Source of the DNA: a bacterium 210917-SL.2.15 | GTDB taxonomy: Bacteria > Bacillota > Clostridia > Oscillospirales > Oscillospiraceae | DNA: 64,000 nucleotides | Reading direction: 5' to 3' | Assembly: GCA_020555605.1 (NCBI GenBank) | Contig: JAJCJC010000007.1 | Coordinates: 27,344 to 91,343, forward strand | Part shown: one piece after another, positions 30,821 through 37,857 of the stretch | Layout of the letters: each line of letters begins with the position of its first letter | How positions within the stretch are numbered: position 1 is the first letter of the stretch | Program-made: the position numbers and the translations under genes | The notes under the pieces: generated by a model | Told to the model about the DNA's origin: nothing | The model's input: only the letters and a program-made list of their open reading frames with translations | The model's database searches: none

Positions 30821-32203
30821 TTACGCAAATACCTGCTGATATTTCTCTTTCAGTTCCTTCGGTGCTGTCTTGATGACCTTGCTACCACCATTTTCGGAAT
30901 TCTTTCCCCAGATGGCCCAGAGCAGGCTCTGCCAAGCGATGGCACGGAATTTCGGGTCTTTGTTTTCTTCCGGCAGGAGATAAGCGGAAAAGCGGCGCTT
31001 GACTGTCAGCAGCGCATCCAGGCTTTCCGCATTGGCAATCAGGCTGCGAAATTCCTTGGCAGGCTCCAACCACTGCATAGACAATGCGCCCCGCACCAAT
31101 ACCCCCAGCGTCCATGGTTGAAAACCAAACTTCCGGATCAATGCATGAAGAAATTTTCCTTGCAGTGAGGAGTGCTCGTCGTCGCAGAAATCCAGATACT
31201 CCGTTACCAGCGGTGCCCATCGTTCTCCCTCCAGTCCCAGGGCGAACACAGCAAAGGTGCCGGGCATTGCACAGGCTTCATCCGCGAGGTTTTGGTACCA
31301 CTCAAACTCCCGCATAGCCAGACGAGCGTATCGCTCCATAGCTGGATGCAGACTGGGGTACTGCACAGCGCAGGCAAAGAGCTGATTGATTCCCTTCTTG
31401 GGCAAGCCGGGAATGGGCAGATAGAGTTTTTCCTTCCCACGGAACTCGATGGAGTAGCTACGGGGAAACTCCGGCTGCTCCAGCACCGCACACAGGTAGT
31501 CCAGGATTTCAGCATAGCACTCCTCGGTGGAGTCCCTGGCGGTAATGCGGATGGTGGCGAAAGCATCGTTGGCCGATGCGGTAAAATGCTCCGTCTTACG
31601 CCGCTGGATGTCCTTTGGCAATTTGCCGCTGCCATTGGTTTTCAGTTCCTTCACCATGTCGGGACGGAGCTGGGAAACCAGACCGAGGATGTGTTCGGTT
31701 TTAAGAGATTCAAAGCTCTGTCCATACATCGTGCAGCAGACAGCCACATAGCAGGCAAAGCGCAGCAGCCCTTCGTCCACATCCTCCGGCCGCAACTCCG
31801 GCCACACCGTACAGGGGGGAAAGACTGTAAACCCATCGTCCCGCTCTCCCACAAGGAAGAACCGCTCCTGCACCTGCTGTTCTATATACTTCTCCAATGT
31901 ATAGCGGATCTCTTCCCAGCCAACCAGCTGCCGCATGGCATCGCAGACGGAAACAGCATCCTCACAGGGAAATTTCTTCAGCAGCAGTCCGGCCAAATAC
32001 CGCTCCAGCAGTTGATCGGGAAGAAACGGTGTCCCGTTGTGATTTCGCACCACGGTCGGGTAGGCGGAGTGATTTTCACGAGCGGTTCCGTTCAGCACAT
32101 CCTGAATGCAGAGATCCGCCTCCGCCAGCACCTCCGGGGAAGTGTCCGGTTTATGAATCAGATAGTAGCGGTCATGTACGCCGTCGCGTTTTGGCAAACT
32201 CAT
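30821..32203 (-). CDS. Large helical protein, first gene of the immunity array (possibly DUF6138)
   Basis: A 460-residue soluble, mostly helical protein (RYYLIHKPDTSPEVLAEADL, LLERYLAGLLLKKF, EMRQ-like helices, KIEFRGKEKLYLPIPGLPKK-like strand section). It resembles DUF6138-type proteins of immunity clusters, but this is recall and weak. AGAGGTGATCAAGC precedes ATG 32203. As the promoter-proximal gene it follows the attenuator-like leader at 32220-32433. Confidence 0.5.
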   Translation of the reverse strand: MSLPKRDGVHDRYYLIHKPDTSPEVLAEADLCIQDVLNGTARENHSAYPTVVRNHNGTPFLPDQLLERYLAGLLLKKFPCEDAVSVCDAMRQLVGWEEIRYTLEKYIEQQVQERFFLVGERDDGFTVFPPCTVWPELRPEDVDEGLLRFACYVAVCCTMYGQSFESLKTEHILGLVSQLRPDMVKELKTNGSGKLPKDIQRRKTEHFTASANDAFATIRITARDSTEECYAEILDYLCAVLEQPEFPRSYSIEFRGKEKLYLPIPGLPKKGINQLFACAVQYPSLHPAMERYARLAMREFEWYQNLADEACAMPGTFAVFALGLEGERWAPLVTEYLDFCDDEHSSLQGKFLHALIRKFGFQPWTLGVLVRGALSMQWLEPAKEFRSLIANAESLDALLTVKRRFSAYLLPEENKDPKFRAIAWQSLLWAIWGKNSENGGSKVIKTAPKELKEKYQQVFA

Positions 32204-32219
32204 GCTTGATCACCTCTTT

Positions 32220-32390
32220 TCAGACAATAAAAAAGCCCCACGCCGCACTGTCATAAAGACAGGCTGACGCAGGACATGAAGAAGCCGCGTTGAAGGAGCC
32301 GCATCCACCAGCGGATGTAGTTTCTTCAACAACCAAAATATTTTTTTCGTATCTTAAAGCAGCAAATTGCTGTCCAATATATTTGTTCAT
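32220..32390 (-). CDS. 56-residue Cys-containing leader ORF or precursor-like peptide
   Basis: ATG 32390 to stop 32220. The N-terminal part MNKYIGQQFAALRYEKNILV has a leader-peptide look. The C-terminal part after a Gly-Gly (SAGGCGSFNAASSCPASACL...WGFFIV) holds three Cys and many Ala/Ser. The Shine-Dalgarno is poor. It sits about 35 nt past a promoter, and its coding region ends in GGGGCTTTTTTATTG. It could be an attenuator leader ORF of the immunity operon, a RiPP-like precursor (no modifying enzyme is nearby), or chance. Confidence 0.35.
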   Translation of the reverse strand: MNKYIGQQFAALRYEKNILVVEETTSAGGCGSFNAASSCPASACLYDSAAWGFFIV

Positions 32391-32427
32391 AGCGGCACCA
32401 TTTGTTCTGAGCGTAGTTTTATATCTT

Positions 32428-32450
32428 ATTATATCACAGCACTCCTTCAA
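32428..32450 (-). promoter_or_regulatory. Extended -10 promoter of the immunity operon
   Basis: The minus strand reads TGATATAAT, an extended -10, with TATAAT at 32428-32433. The -35 region 17 bp upstream (TTTTCA) is weak. It is the only good promoter between the SLOG gene and the immunity array. Confidence 0.5.
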
Positions 32451-32497
32451 TGAAAATATTTTGTTGGAAATGCCAATGAAAAATTTTTGTGAATTTG

Positions 32498-33040
32498 TTA
32501 AGGCGCAGGGGCTGTTATCTCCATAGTATCTGGATGGATCAGAGTGATTACTTTTCCCTTATGCAAGGCATAGTTGACTGTCTGTGCTGTGCCTGAGCGT
32601 AGTTTTTTCTGATTATCAAACACACCGATGATGTACTCTGCATGATCGACCATATAATAATTTCTTTTTTTATAACTGGAAACATCCGCAGAATGTGAAA
32701 TAACAATAGAATCGTTTGCGTTTTGGATCAGCTTTTTCAATCTATGTCTACTCTGATCCCGCCATTTAGAGTCATAGCCGATGAAGGGAATTACAACGAT
32801 AATTTTAATATCCTCGTATCCTGTTTGTGCTCTCAATGTTAGAAGCTGTTCTCCAGCCCACATATCCACACCAAGAGCACCGCCGACAAAAAAAGTACGG
32901 ACAAATTTCTCGTCATGGAGTATGCGAAACTGCTCCAGGAGACATTCTTTCAGCTTTTGGCATAGAGGATCTTCCTCATTATATCCAAAGCAAAATCTTG
33001 TTGGTCTGTGGCCGGTAATGGCACAGGCATACTGATTCAT
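32498..33040 (-). CDS. YpsA-like SLOG-family protein (DUF1273 type)
   Basis: A 180-residue Rossmann-like protein. ITGHRPTRFCFGYNEEDPL, FFVGGALGVDMWAGEQLLTL, KKRNYYMVDHAEYIIGVFDN and SGTAQTVNYALHKGK are the nucleotide-binding SLOG/YpsA signatures. SLOG domains bind nucleotides and several act as sensors or effectors in phage-defence systems. Here it stands alone, head to head with an XRE gene. Start ATG 33040 with GGTGATTTGT upstream. Confidence 0.8.
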   Translation of the reverse strand: MNQYACAITGHRPTRFCFGYNEEDPLCQKLKECLLEQFRILHDEKFVRTFFVGGALGVDMWAGEQLLTLRAQTGYEDIKIIVVIPFIGYDSKWRDQSRHRLKKLIQNANDSIVISHSADVSSYKKRNYYMVDHAEYIIGVFDNQKKLRSGTAQTVNYALHKGKVITLIHPDTMEITAPAP

Positions 33041-33059
33041 ACAAATCACCCTTGATAAC

Positions 33060-33125
33060 TGCCTTGATTACGCATATAAAGCATAAAATAACGCAAATAA
33101 TAATGCGTATAAAGGCTATATTACA
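33060..33125. promoter_or_regulatory. Divergent promoter/operator region between SLOG and XRE genes
   Basis: An AT-rich stretch with related repeats GCATATAAAGC (33070-33080) and GCGTATAAAGGC (33106-33117) and an inverted pair ACGCA/TGCGT. These fit operator half-sites for the divergent XRE regulator. Exact -10 and -35 boxes are not clear. Confidence 0.45.
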
Positions 33126-33198
33126 AAATTATAACACAACACATACGAAGTATCAAGAATTGCTTTCTGCTATGCTAAAAGAGCAGAGAGGTGAGCGT

Positions 33199-33513
33199 AT
33201 GGACGAAGAATTTATCCGCAATCGAATCACAGAATTACGATTGAAAAAAGGCGTTTCAGAATATCAGATGAGCATGGAGTTAGGGCAGAACAGAAGCTAT
33301 ATTCAGGCAATTTCTTCCGGGCGTTCTATGCCGTCTATGAAGCAGTTTCTCAACATCTGTGAGTATTTTGAAATCACGCCGCTTCAATTTTTTGATGCAC
33401 AGGAGAATAACCCTCAGCTTATCAAGAAGGCTTTGGACGGAATGAGAAAGATGTCAGATGACGATCTGATTATGCTGATTGGTTTTATAAGTCGCTTAAA
33501 CACAGAAAACTAA
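33199..33513 (+). CDS. XRE-family HTH regulator
   Basis: A 104-residue protein. NRITELRLKKGVSEYQMSME and LGQNRSYIQAISSGRSMPSM form a standard XRE HTH, then FLNICEYFEITPLQFFD. The tail is helical. It is the only plus-strand ICE gene in this area apart from the IS110 transposase. ATG 33199 is chosen for GAGAGGTGAGC. The upstream extension of the frame is AT-rich and not protein-like. It probably regulates itself and the SLOG gene. Confidence 0.85.
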   Translation: MDEEFIRNRITELRLKKGVSEYQMSMELGQNRSYIQAISSGRSMPSMKQFLNICEYFEITPLQFFDAQENNPQLIKKALDGMRKMSDDDLIMLIGFISRLNTEN

Positions 33514-33550
33514 CGATAGGAGGCAGTAAGCGTCCCGTCGTTAGTTTTTT
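33507..33550 (+). terminator. Rho-independent terminator of the XRE gene
   Basis: AAACTAACGA (33507-33516) pairs perfectly with TCGTTAGTTT (33538-33547), followed by a T-run to 33550. The gene's stop codon lies inside the stem. Confidence 0.85.
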
Positions 33551-33702
33551 CATTTTATGCGCAGCATATTGTGGCAAGCAATGCTTGTGGCTATCCATTT
33601 CGCCACAAGCTGCTTGTTGAGGGCAGCGCCCCCAAGCCCCTTTGAACACAGAATTTCATTCTGTGGCTGCGCGTTCTGCGAACGCTTTTGACCAGGACCA
33701 GC
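33551..33702. other. Gap between XRE terminator and relaxase end
   Basis: About 150 bp without a gene. It holds short inverted repeats (for example GGGCAGCGCCC near 33618-33628, and ACAGAATTTCATTCTGT at about 33647-33663) and may act as a terminator region or hold remnants. No oriT signature can be claimed. Confidence 0.4.
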
Positions 33703-35115
33703 TTATCTCTGACCGTGGTCTTTTTCTTTTTCAACATCCTGTTCTACCTCCATTTTCAGCACTCGATCCACATTGGCCTTTGCCGTCAAAAGCTCCCGCA
33801 TTTCCTCACGGGAACGCCGGTACTCGGCATAGGTCTTTTTCTTTTCTTCCAGCAATTTTGCGTACTCCGTCTGCAACTCTTTGACCTTGGGCAGTTTCTT
33901 GACGCCCATTTCATCAAAGGCATTCTTGGCAGCCTGGTGGAGCAGAATTTCTTCCTCATGTTCTTCCCGGAATTTCTTAGAGTAGCCGGCCTTGCGGTAT
34001 GCCACATAGACCTCACGGGTCTTGGCATAATTTACGATGTGAGTACGCAGAACAGCGATCTCTGCCATGCGCTTTTCAGCTGCTTTGATCTGTGCCGAAA
34101 GCTCATTGTGATGTGCCGTGGCAGCCGCAGCCTTTTCTTCCAAAGCCGCATACTCCAGCAGGTTATGCTCTGATAGGTAGTTTATGGTCTGCGCCATCTG
34201 CTTGAGGTTGAACACCTTGGCCCATCGAGCATAGCCAGCACCTTTTCCAGCCTGCAATTTTGCCTGAATGTCCACCAGCAGATTGACCTTCTGCGTCTCT
34301 GCCTGTGTAACTATTTTCTTTCGTGGGGTATGCGCTTTCTTCCCGGAGAGAACCGCCTGCAAATCATCTAATCCATATCCTTCGCCCAGGCTGTCCATTC
34401 GGGCGGCTTTCTCCCAACCGGGGAGCTTCAGGCGATATGATTTTCCGCGCTTTGATACCTCACAGTCGGACTCTTGCAGCAGCCTCAGCAGCTCCTCAAA
34501 GTCAGCAGGACTTTGTGATAATGCATTGTCAATCGCCACACGAAGCAGCTCTCGGTGAGAGGGCTTTGCCTGATCGCCCAGCCATTTGTTATAGCTCTTT
34601 CCGTGAGGTTTCGGGTTCTCTACAATAGACAGTCCGTTTTCAATGCAGATGGTGTCGCTCAACTGACGGACCGCCTTGGTGCTGCCCCAAAAGTTTCGGA
34701 ATTTCCGGTCATATTCTAAGCTGACCGATGACCAGATAATGTGATTGTGAATGTGCGACTTGTCTATGTGGGTGCAGACCACAAAGGCATGATTGCCCTT
34801 GGTGAATCGCTTGGCAAATTCCACACCCAGCCGGTTAGCTTCTTCCGGGGTAATCTCGCCGGGGCGGAAGGACTGGCGCACATGATAGGCAATCACATCA
34901 TCCGCGCCGCGCACTCGTCCTGTGGCGGCAATGTACTGCCGCTTTGCCAGAAGGAACTCCGCATCCACAGTCCGGCTGTCACACGCATAGCCGGTAATGA
35001 GTCTGCCGTCATCTGTTTTCTTTGGGTTGGCCACATAGTCGATGATGTCACTGATCGCCCGACTTTCTGTGCGGCCCTTGCCGACATGAAGCGGCATGAT
35101 TCTCGTGGTTGCCAT
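33703..35115 (-). CDS. Relaxase/mobilization nuclease
   Basis: A 470-residue relaxase that nicks at oriT and pilots the strand into the recipient. The N-terminal catalytic part has an early Tyr region (VGKGRTESRAISDIIDYVAN) and the metal-binding His triad in THIDKSHIHNHIIW near residue 135. The C-terminal half is coiled-coil-like (EEKAAAATAHHNELSAQIKA). GGAGGTCTGACCT precedes the ATG. MobC is 2.4 kb upstream rather than adjacent, because an AbiE cassette and a small membrane gene lie between. Confidence 0.9.
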   Translation of the reverse strand: MATTRIMPLHVGKGRTESRAISDIIDYVANPKKTDDGRLITGYACDSRTVDAEFLLAKRQYIAATGRVRGADDVIAYHVRQSFRPGEITPEEANRLGVEFAKRFTKGNHAFVVCTHIDKSHIHNHIIWSSVSLEYDRKFRNFWGSTKAVRQLSDTICIENGLSIVENPKPHGKSYNKWLGDQAKPSHRELLRVAIDNALSQSPADFEELLRLLQESDCEVSKRGKSYRLKLPGWEKAARMDSLGEGYGLDDLQAVLSGKKAHTPRKKIVTQAETQKVNLLVDIQAKLQAGKGAGYARWAKVFNLKQMAQTINYLSEHNLLEYAALEEKAAAATAHHNELSAQIKAAEKRMAEIAVLRTHIVNYAKTREVYVAYRKAGYSKKFREEHEEEILLHQAAKNAFDEMGVKKLPKVKELQTEYAKLLEEKKKTYAEYRRSREEMRELLTAKANVDRVLKMEVEQDVEKEKDHGQR

Positions 35116-35169
35116 AGGTCAGACCTCCTTCCCGAAAAGAAAACGGCCTGCCATAGCAGACCGCTTTCA

Positions 35170-35496
35170 CTATTCTATAAAACTTTCTTCATCGAAAAAA
35201 TTGAACTCATCATCTTCTAAGTGTCTTGGTGGAAATCTCATTTCATATTGCTCTTGCGCCAATGCACGGACATCAGGCCGCCTATCCTTTAGTCGATTTT
35301 TCAGCCAGGGCAACTGTTCTTTCGATAGCCTCCATGGAAGATTCAAAAGACGATTCAGTGTCATCAGTTCAGCCTGCTTTTCTGCTGGTAGCGAAGCACA
35401 GGATTTACAAATGTGGGATGCATGACCTTTGCCTGAAAATTTTTCGTTGGCTTTGTATTCACCACAAACTTTACAATAGTGTCCATGCTTTTTCAT
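35170..35496 (-). CDS. Small zinc-ribbon protein linked to AbiE
   Basis: A 108-residue protein. YCKVCGEYKANEKFSGKGHA then SHICKSCASLP gives two CxxC pairs about 20 residues apart, an HNH/zinc-ribbon-like start. The rest is polar with LPWRLSKEQLPWLKNRLKD. Its ATG overlaps the TGA of the AbiEii gene (ATGA), so the three genes form one unit. It may be a third component of this abortive-infection cassette or a passenger. Confidence 0.6.
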   Translation of the reverse strand: MKKHGHYCKVCGEYKANEKFSGKGHASHICKSCASLPAEKQAELMTLNRLLNLPWRLSKEQLPWLKNRLKDRRPDVRALAQEQYEMRFPPRHLEDDEFNFFDEESFIE

Positions 35497-36347
35497 AAGC
35501 TGATGCCCTTCTCGCAAAGAACATATAACCTGCGAATTGCTTTCATAATCACATTCCATTCCAAATCAGAAGCATAAGAAAACTTTTTGCGGTATGCCTC
35601 CCAAAGTTTTTGCATAACCGAATCATTTTCCACTTCGTCAAAAACTTCTTCAGCCCGGTTAAGATACTTCTCCGATCCCCGTTTATGAGCAGTTGCCAGA
35701 AGCGCATCATGTAAAATTTTCGGGTTCAGCGTGGTTCCATGCAGCTGTTCTAAAATGTAAATATCGTAGAAATCTCTCATGCGGGTATTGGTTGTGGTTC
35801 TGGTAATAATGGTTTCCAGTTTTTCTGCCAGCACAGTTTCTAAATTATAAGCCCAAATATCAATGGAGCGATCTTCCAGCATAAGTTTGAATGAATACCG
35901 AACCTCTCTTGGAGTGATTGCATCTCCCGTAGAAATATCAATTTTCAAAGGGGTCACTACACCATCGAATGTTGTACTCATGCTGACACGAATCCCCGGA
36001 TACTCTGCTTCATCCATAATCTCCGAAATACTTTTCAGCTGAAATTTAACACCATCATCAATCGGAACAGTTACGATTGATGAAATTAGATTCTCAATAT
36101 CCTCCACATTAACATTAGCTCCTTTTATGGTTGCATCCAAATCCATCGTAGAGCGGGCATCCAATCCAACCATAGCCGCTACCAACATACCACCCTTCAA
36201 GATAAACTTATCACGATACTCAGAAAGAGAAATACGCTCCAAAAAACGCTCCATCATGTAGTTCCTCATTAAAATCTGAGCATCTGCGGATTTTTCTCTG
36301 GAAAGGTTTCGTATTAAATCTTTAAGCTGCCTTGCTGTTTTTATCAT
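35493..36347 (-). CDS. abiEii: AbiEii-type nucleotidyltransferase toxin
   Basis: A 284-residue protein of the AbiEii/AbiGii family (type IV toxin-antitoxin). FILKGGMLVAAMVG with RSTMDLDATIKG holds the nucleotidyltransferase GG...DxD-like motif. LETVLAEKLETIITRTTTNT and RMRDFYDIYIL follow as in other members. The toxin transfers nucleotides to cell RNA (tRNA in studied relatives). It overlaps the AbiEi gene by 4 nt. Base composition is visibly more AT-rich than the transfer genes, which suggests separate acquisition. Confidence 0.88.
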   Translation of the reverse strand: MIKTARQLKDLIRNLSREKSADAQILMRNYMMERFLERISLSEYRDKFILKGGMLVAAMVGLDARSTMDLDATIKGANVNVEDIENLISSIVTVPIDDGVKFQLKSISEIMDEAEYPGIRVSMSTTFDGVVTPLKIDISTGDAITPREVRYSFKLMLEDRSIDIWAYNLETVLAEKLETIITRTTTNTRMRDFYDIYILEQLHGTTLNPKILHDALLATAHKRGSEKYLNRAEEVFDEVENDSVMQKLWEAYRKKFSYASDLEWNVIMKAIRRLYVLCEKGISL

Positions 36348-36940
36348 AAAAGTACCTCCAAATACTGTCGTAAAATTTTTTCCACCTTGAACATCCCAGC
36401 ATATTGCATTAAAGCTCGCAGGTTCTTATCTTTTCTACGGGCATACGCTTTCAGTGCTCCCTGAAAGGTCTGAATTTCAATTCTGCTACGGCTTCTGAGC
36501 AAATCACAGATCGTTCGCTCCATATCATAAACCGGCACAGTATGCCCGAACGGAGTTTTCGCTGTTGTAAGTCCTACATCATGTAAGTCTGCTTTAATCG
36601 TAAAAACTTGAATGCCTTCTGCTTTCATTTTGCTTGGATTGCATCCAGTTTTGACCGTAACTGTATATTCTATTGGTTCACGGTCTGTCAGATCGTGAAA
36701 AAATAAAGCTGTTTCATGTGAAAATACTGCTTGTTCAAATCGCAAATGAAGCAGATACATGGCATCCACCCAGGAATCTTTGGACAGATAAATCCCATGT
36801 GCGACTCTATCCAAATCTCGTGAACGCACATAATCATAAAATACCGGCTTTGAAATTCCAGAAGATACGACCTGCGATGTTCGCAGCATTCCTTCTTGTT
36901 CTGTTAGCATCTGATCCAGCTGTTCAAATTGTCCCATCAT
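36344..36940 (-). CDS. abiEi: AbiEi-type antitoxin
   Basis: A 198-residue protein with an N-terminal winged HTH (QLDQMLTEQEGMLRTSQVVS, ISKPVFYDYVRSRDLDRVAH) and the C-terminal AbiEi domain (HETALFFHDLTDREPIEYTV, YDMERTICDLLRSRSRIEI). AbiEi represses its own promoter and counters AbiEii. GGAAGTGAT precedes the ATG. A palindrome overlaps the promoter at 36956-36979. Confidence 0.88.
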   Translation of the reverse strand: MMGQFEQLDQMLTEQEGMLRTSQVVSSGISKPVFYDYVRSRDLDRVAHGIYLSKDSWVDAMYLLHLRFEQAVFSHETALFFHDLTDREPIEYTVTVKTGCNPSKMKAEGIQVFTIKADLHDVGLTTAKTPFGHTVPVYDMERTICDLLRSRSRIEIQTFQGALKAYARRKDKNLRALMQYAGMFKVEKILRQYLEVLL

Positions 36941-36955
36941 ATCACTTCCTTTCGC

Positions 36956-36979
36956 ACTAATATTATACGCGATATTAGT
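36956..36979. promoter_or_regulatory. AbiEi operator and -10 region
   Basis: ACTAATAT (36956-36963) and ATATTAGT (36972-36979) form a perfect 8-bp inverted repeat separated by 8 bp. On the minus strand a TATAAT -10 (36961-36966) lies within it. AbiEi proteins autoregulate by binding inverted repeats over their promoter, which fits. Confidence 0.7.
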
Positions 36980-37061
36980 TCAAAAGTAAAGTCGTGGATA
37001 TATAGTTTCTCTTTCCAAATTTAACAGACGGTGTCTGGCATTTTTATGGTTTTGCGTATTT

Positions 37062-37361
37062 TTATCCATAAACCAACTCCTGAATTGCAAATTTCAAACT
37101 CTGCACCTTACCCATCAGCCAGATTGCAGCCAACGGCAGCCCCATAGGGCTAATCAAAAATGCCATAACCAGCAAAATCACACCATTCTGCGGGGAATAG
37201 GTAAGCAGCACAGCCACACCAAGCAGAGCAATCACGGTACTGAACAGGCCGAGCACCAGACCGGATATGTAGATCAGCCCTGTGCAGAGCCAGACAAAAA
37301 GTGTCAGAACCAAAATGACCGGTGCAGTTATAATCATCAAAAGCCCTTTCAAAATCTTCAT
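37062..37361 (-). CDS. Small hydrophobic mobile-element protein (CD1845-like)
   Basis: A 99-residue protein with three predicted membrane helices (LLMIITAPVILVLTLFVWLC, GLVLGLFSTVIALLGVAVLL, VILLVMAFLISPMGLPLAAI). Proteins of this type sit between mobC and the relaxase in Tn1549/CTn elements. The role is unknown, perhaps in membrane anchoring. GGAGGAAATGAC precedes the ATG. Confidence 0.65.
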   Translation of the reverse strand: MKILKGLLMIITAPVILVLTLFVWLCTGLIYISGLVLGLFSTVIALLGVAVLLTYSPQNGVILLVMAFLISPMGLPLAAIWLMGKVQSLKFAIQELVYG

Positions 37362-37440
37362 GTCATTTCCTCCTTGCAGCGTTCTTGGTATCTTTTCTAA
37401 TCATATTATCCGGCATGGGCAGGCAAAAGACAAGGATACC

Positions 37441-37497
37441 GATAAAAAGAAAAAGCGGAGAGAGGAGCAGCGAAGTAATGCCGTTCCTCCCTCCGCA
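37441..37497 (-). terminator. Terminator after mobC
   Basis: On the minus strand a 12-bp stem (GCGGAGGGAGGA with TCCTCTCTCCGC, one G-U pair) is followed by TTTTTCTTTTT. It lies 20 bp past the mobC stop. Confidence 0.75.
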
Positions 37498-37516
37498 AAT
37501 GGAGTATCTATCCCCG

Positions 37517-37855
37517 TTATAAAAGTTTGGAAAGCTGGGTAAGGATTTCCTCTACGCCCTCCCATAACTGTTCCTGCCGCTGGGATATATCCTCCAAGTC
37601 AGCATCATAAACCCGTCCAGTCTCATGCACTTTACGGGTCAGCTGGTTTAAGTTGTTGCTGCTTCGGCGCATCAGGGAAACAAGCTCCTTCAACTCCGGC
37701 AGCTCCAGCTTGACTACATACCCATCCAGCGCCATTTTTCTTAGATAGGCTTCACGGTTGGAGGTTCCAAACTGAGACATTTTTTGCTCAATCACAGCAA
37801 GCTCCTCCGCTGAAACTCTAAAGTTTAATTGCATATCCCGCTTACGCTTTGCCAT
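37517..37855 (-). CDS. mobC: MobC-family relaxosome accessory protein
   Basis: A 112-residue protein. The N-terminal ribbon-helix-helix-like part (RDMQLNFRVSAEELAVIEQK) and the C-terminal half (LVSLMRRSSNNLNQLTRKVH) are the MobC signature. It binds DNA near oriT and helps the relaxase. A terminator follows it, so relaxase expression must come from elsewhere. Its start is 3 bp after the DUF3848/3849 gene stop. Confidence 0.85.
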   Translation of the reverse strand: MAKRKRDMQLNFRVSAEELAVIEQKMSQFGTSNREAYLRKMALDGYVVKLELPELKELVSLMRRSSNNLNQLTRKVHETGRVYDADLEDISQRQEQLWEGVEEILTQLSKLL

Positions 37856-37857
37856 AG

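Larger units (their letters stand above)
7649..32203 (-). other. Poly-immunity operon of 28 genes
   Basis: Twenty-eight consecutive minus-strand genes have gaps of 42 bp or less, several overlap, and almost all have their own Shine-Dalgarno. No internal terminator is obvious. At least sixteen belong to families known as immunity proteins of polymorphic-toxin or bacteriocin systems, and most of the others are small soluble or two-helix membrane proteins of similar style. No nuclease, deaminase, pore-former, LXG/WXG or secretion gene is present. A promoter with an extended -10 precedes the array at 32428-32433. The role as orphan, multi-toxin protection is inferred from families and layout. Confidence 0.8.

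Noticed and set aside
7649..32203. A toxin hidden in the immunity array
   Set aside because: I looked for nuclease, deaminase, ADP-ribosyltransferase, pore-former, LXG, WXG, RHS or pre-toxin signatures. None was found, and all members are small soluble, two-helix membrane, or fused immunity-type proteins.
32498..33049. A link of the SLOG gene to the immunity operon as its first gene
   Set aside because: It has its own divergent control region, and a separate extended -10 promoter lies between it and the array, so they are kept apart although read-through is possible.
33551..33702. oriT near the relaxase end
   Set aside because: Short inverted repeats exist, but they lie downstream of the relaxase. 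No known nick site is recognised, so calling oriT would be a guess.
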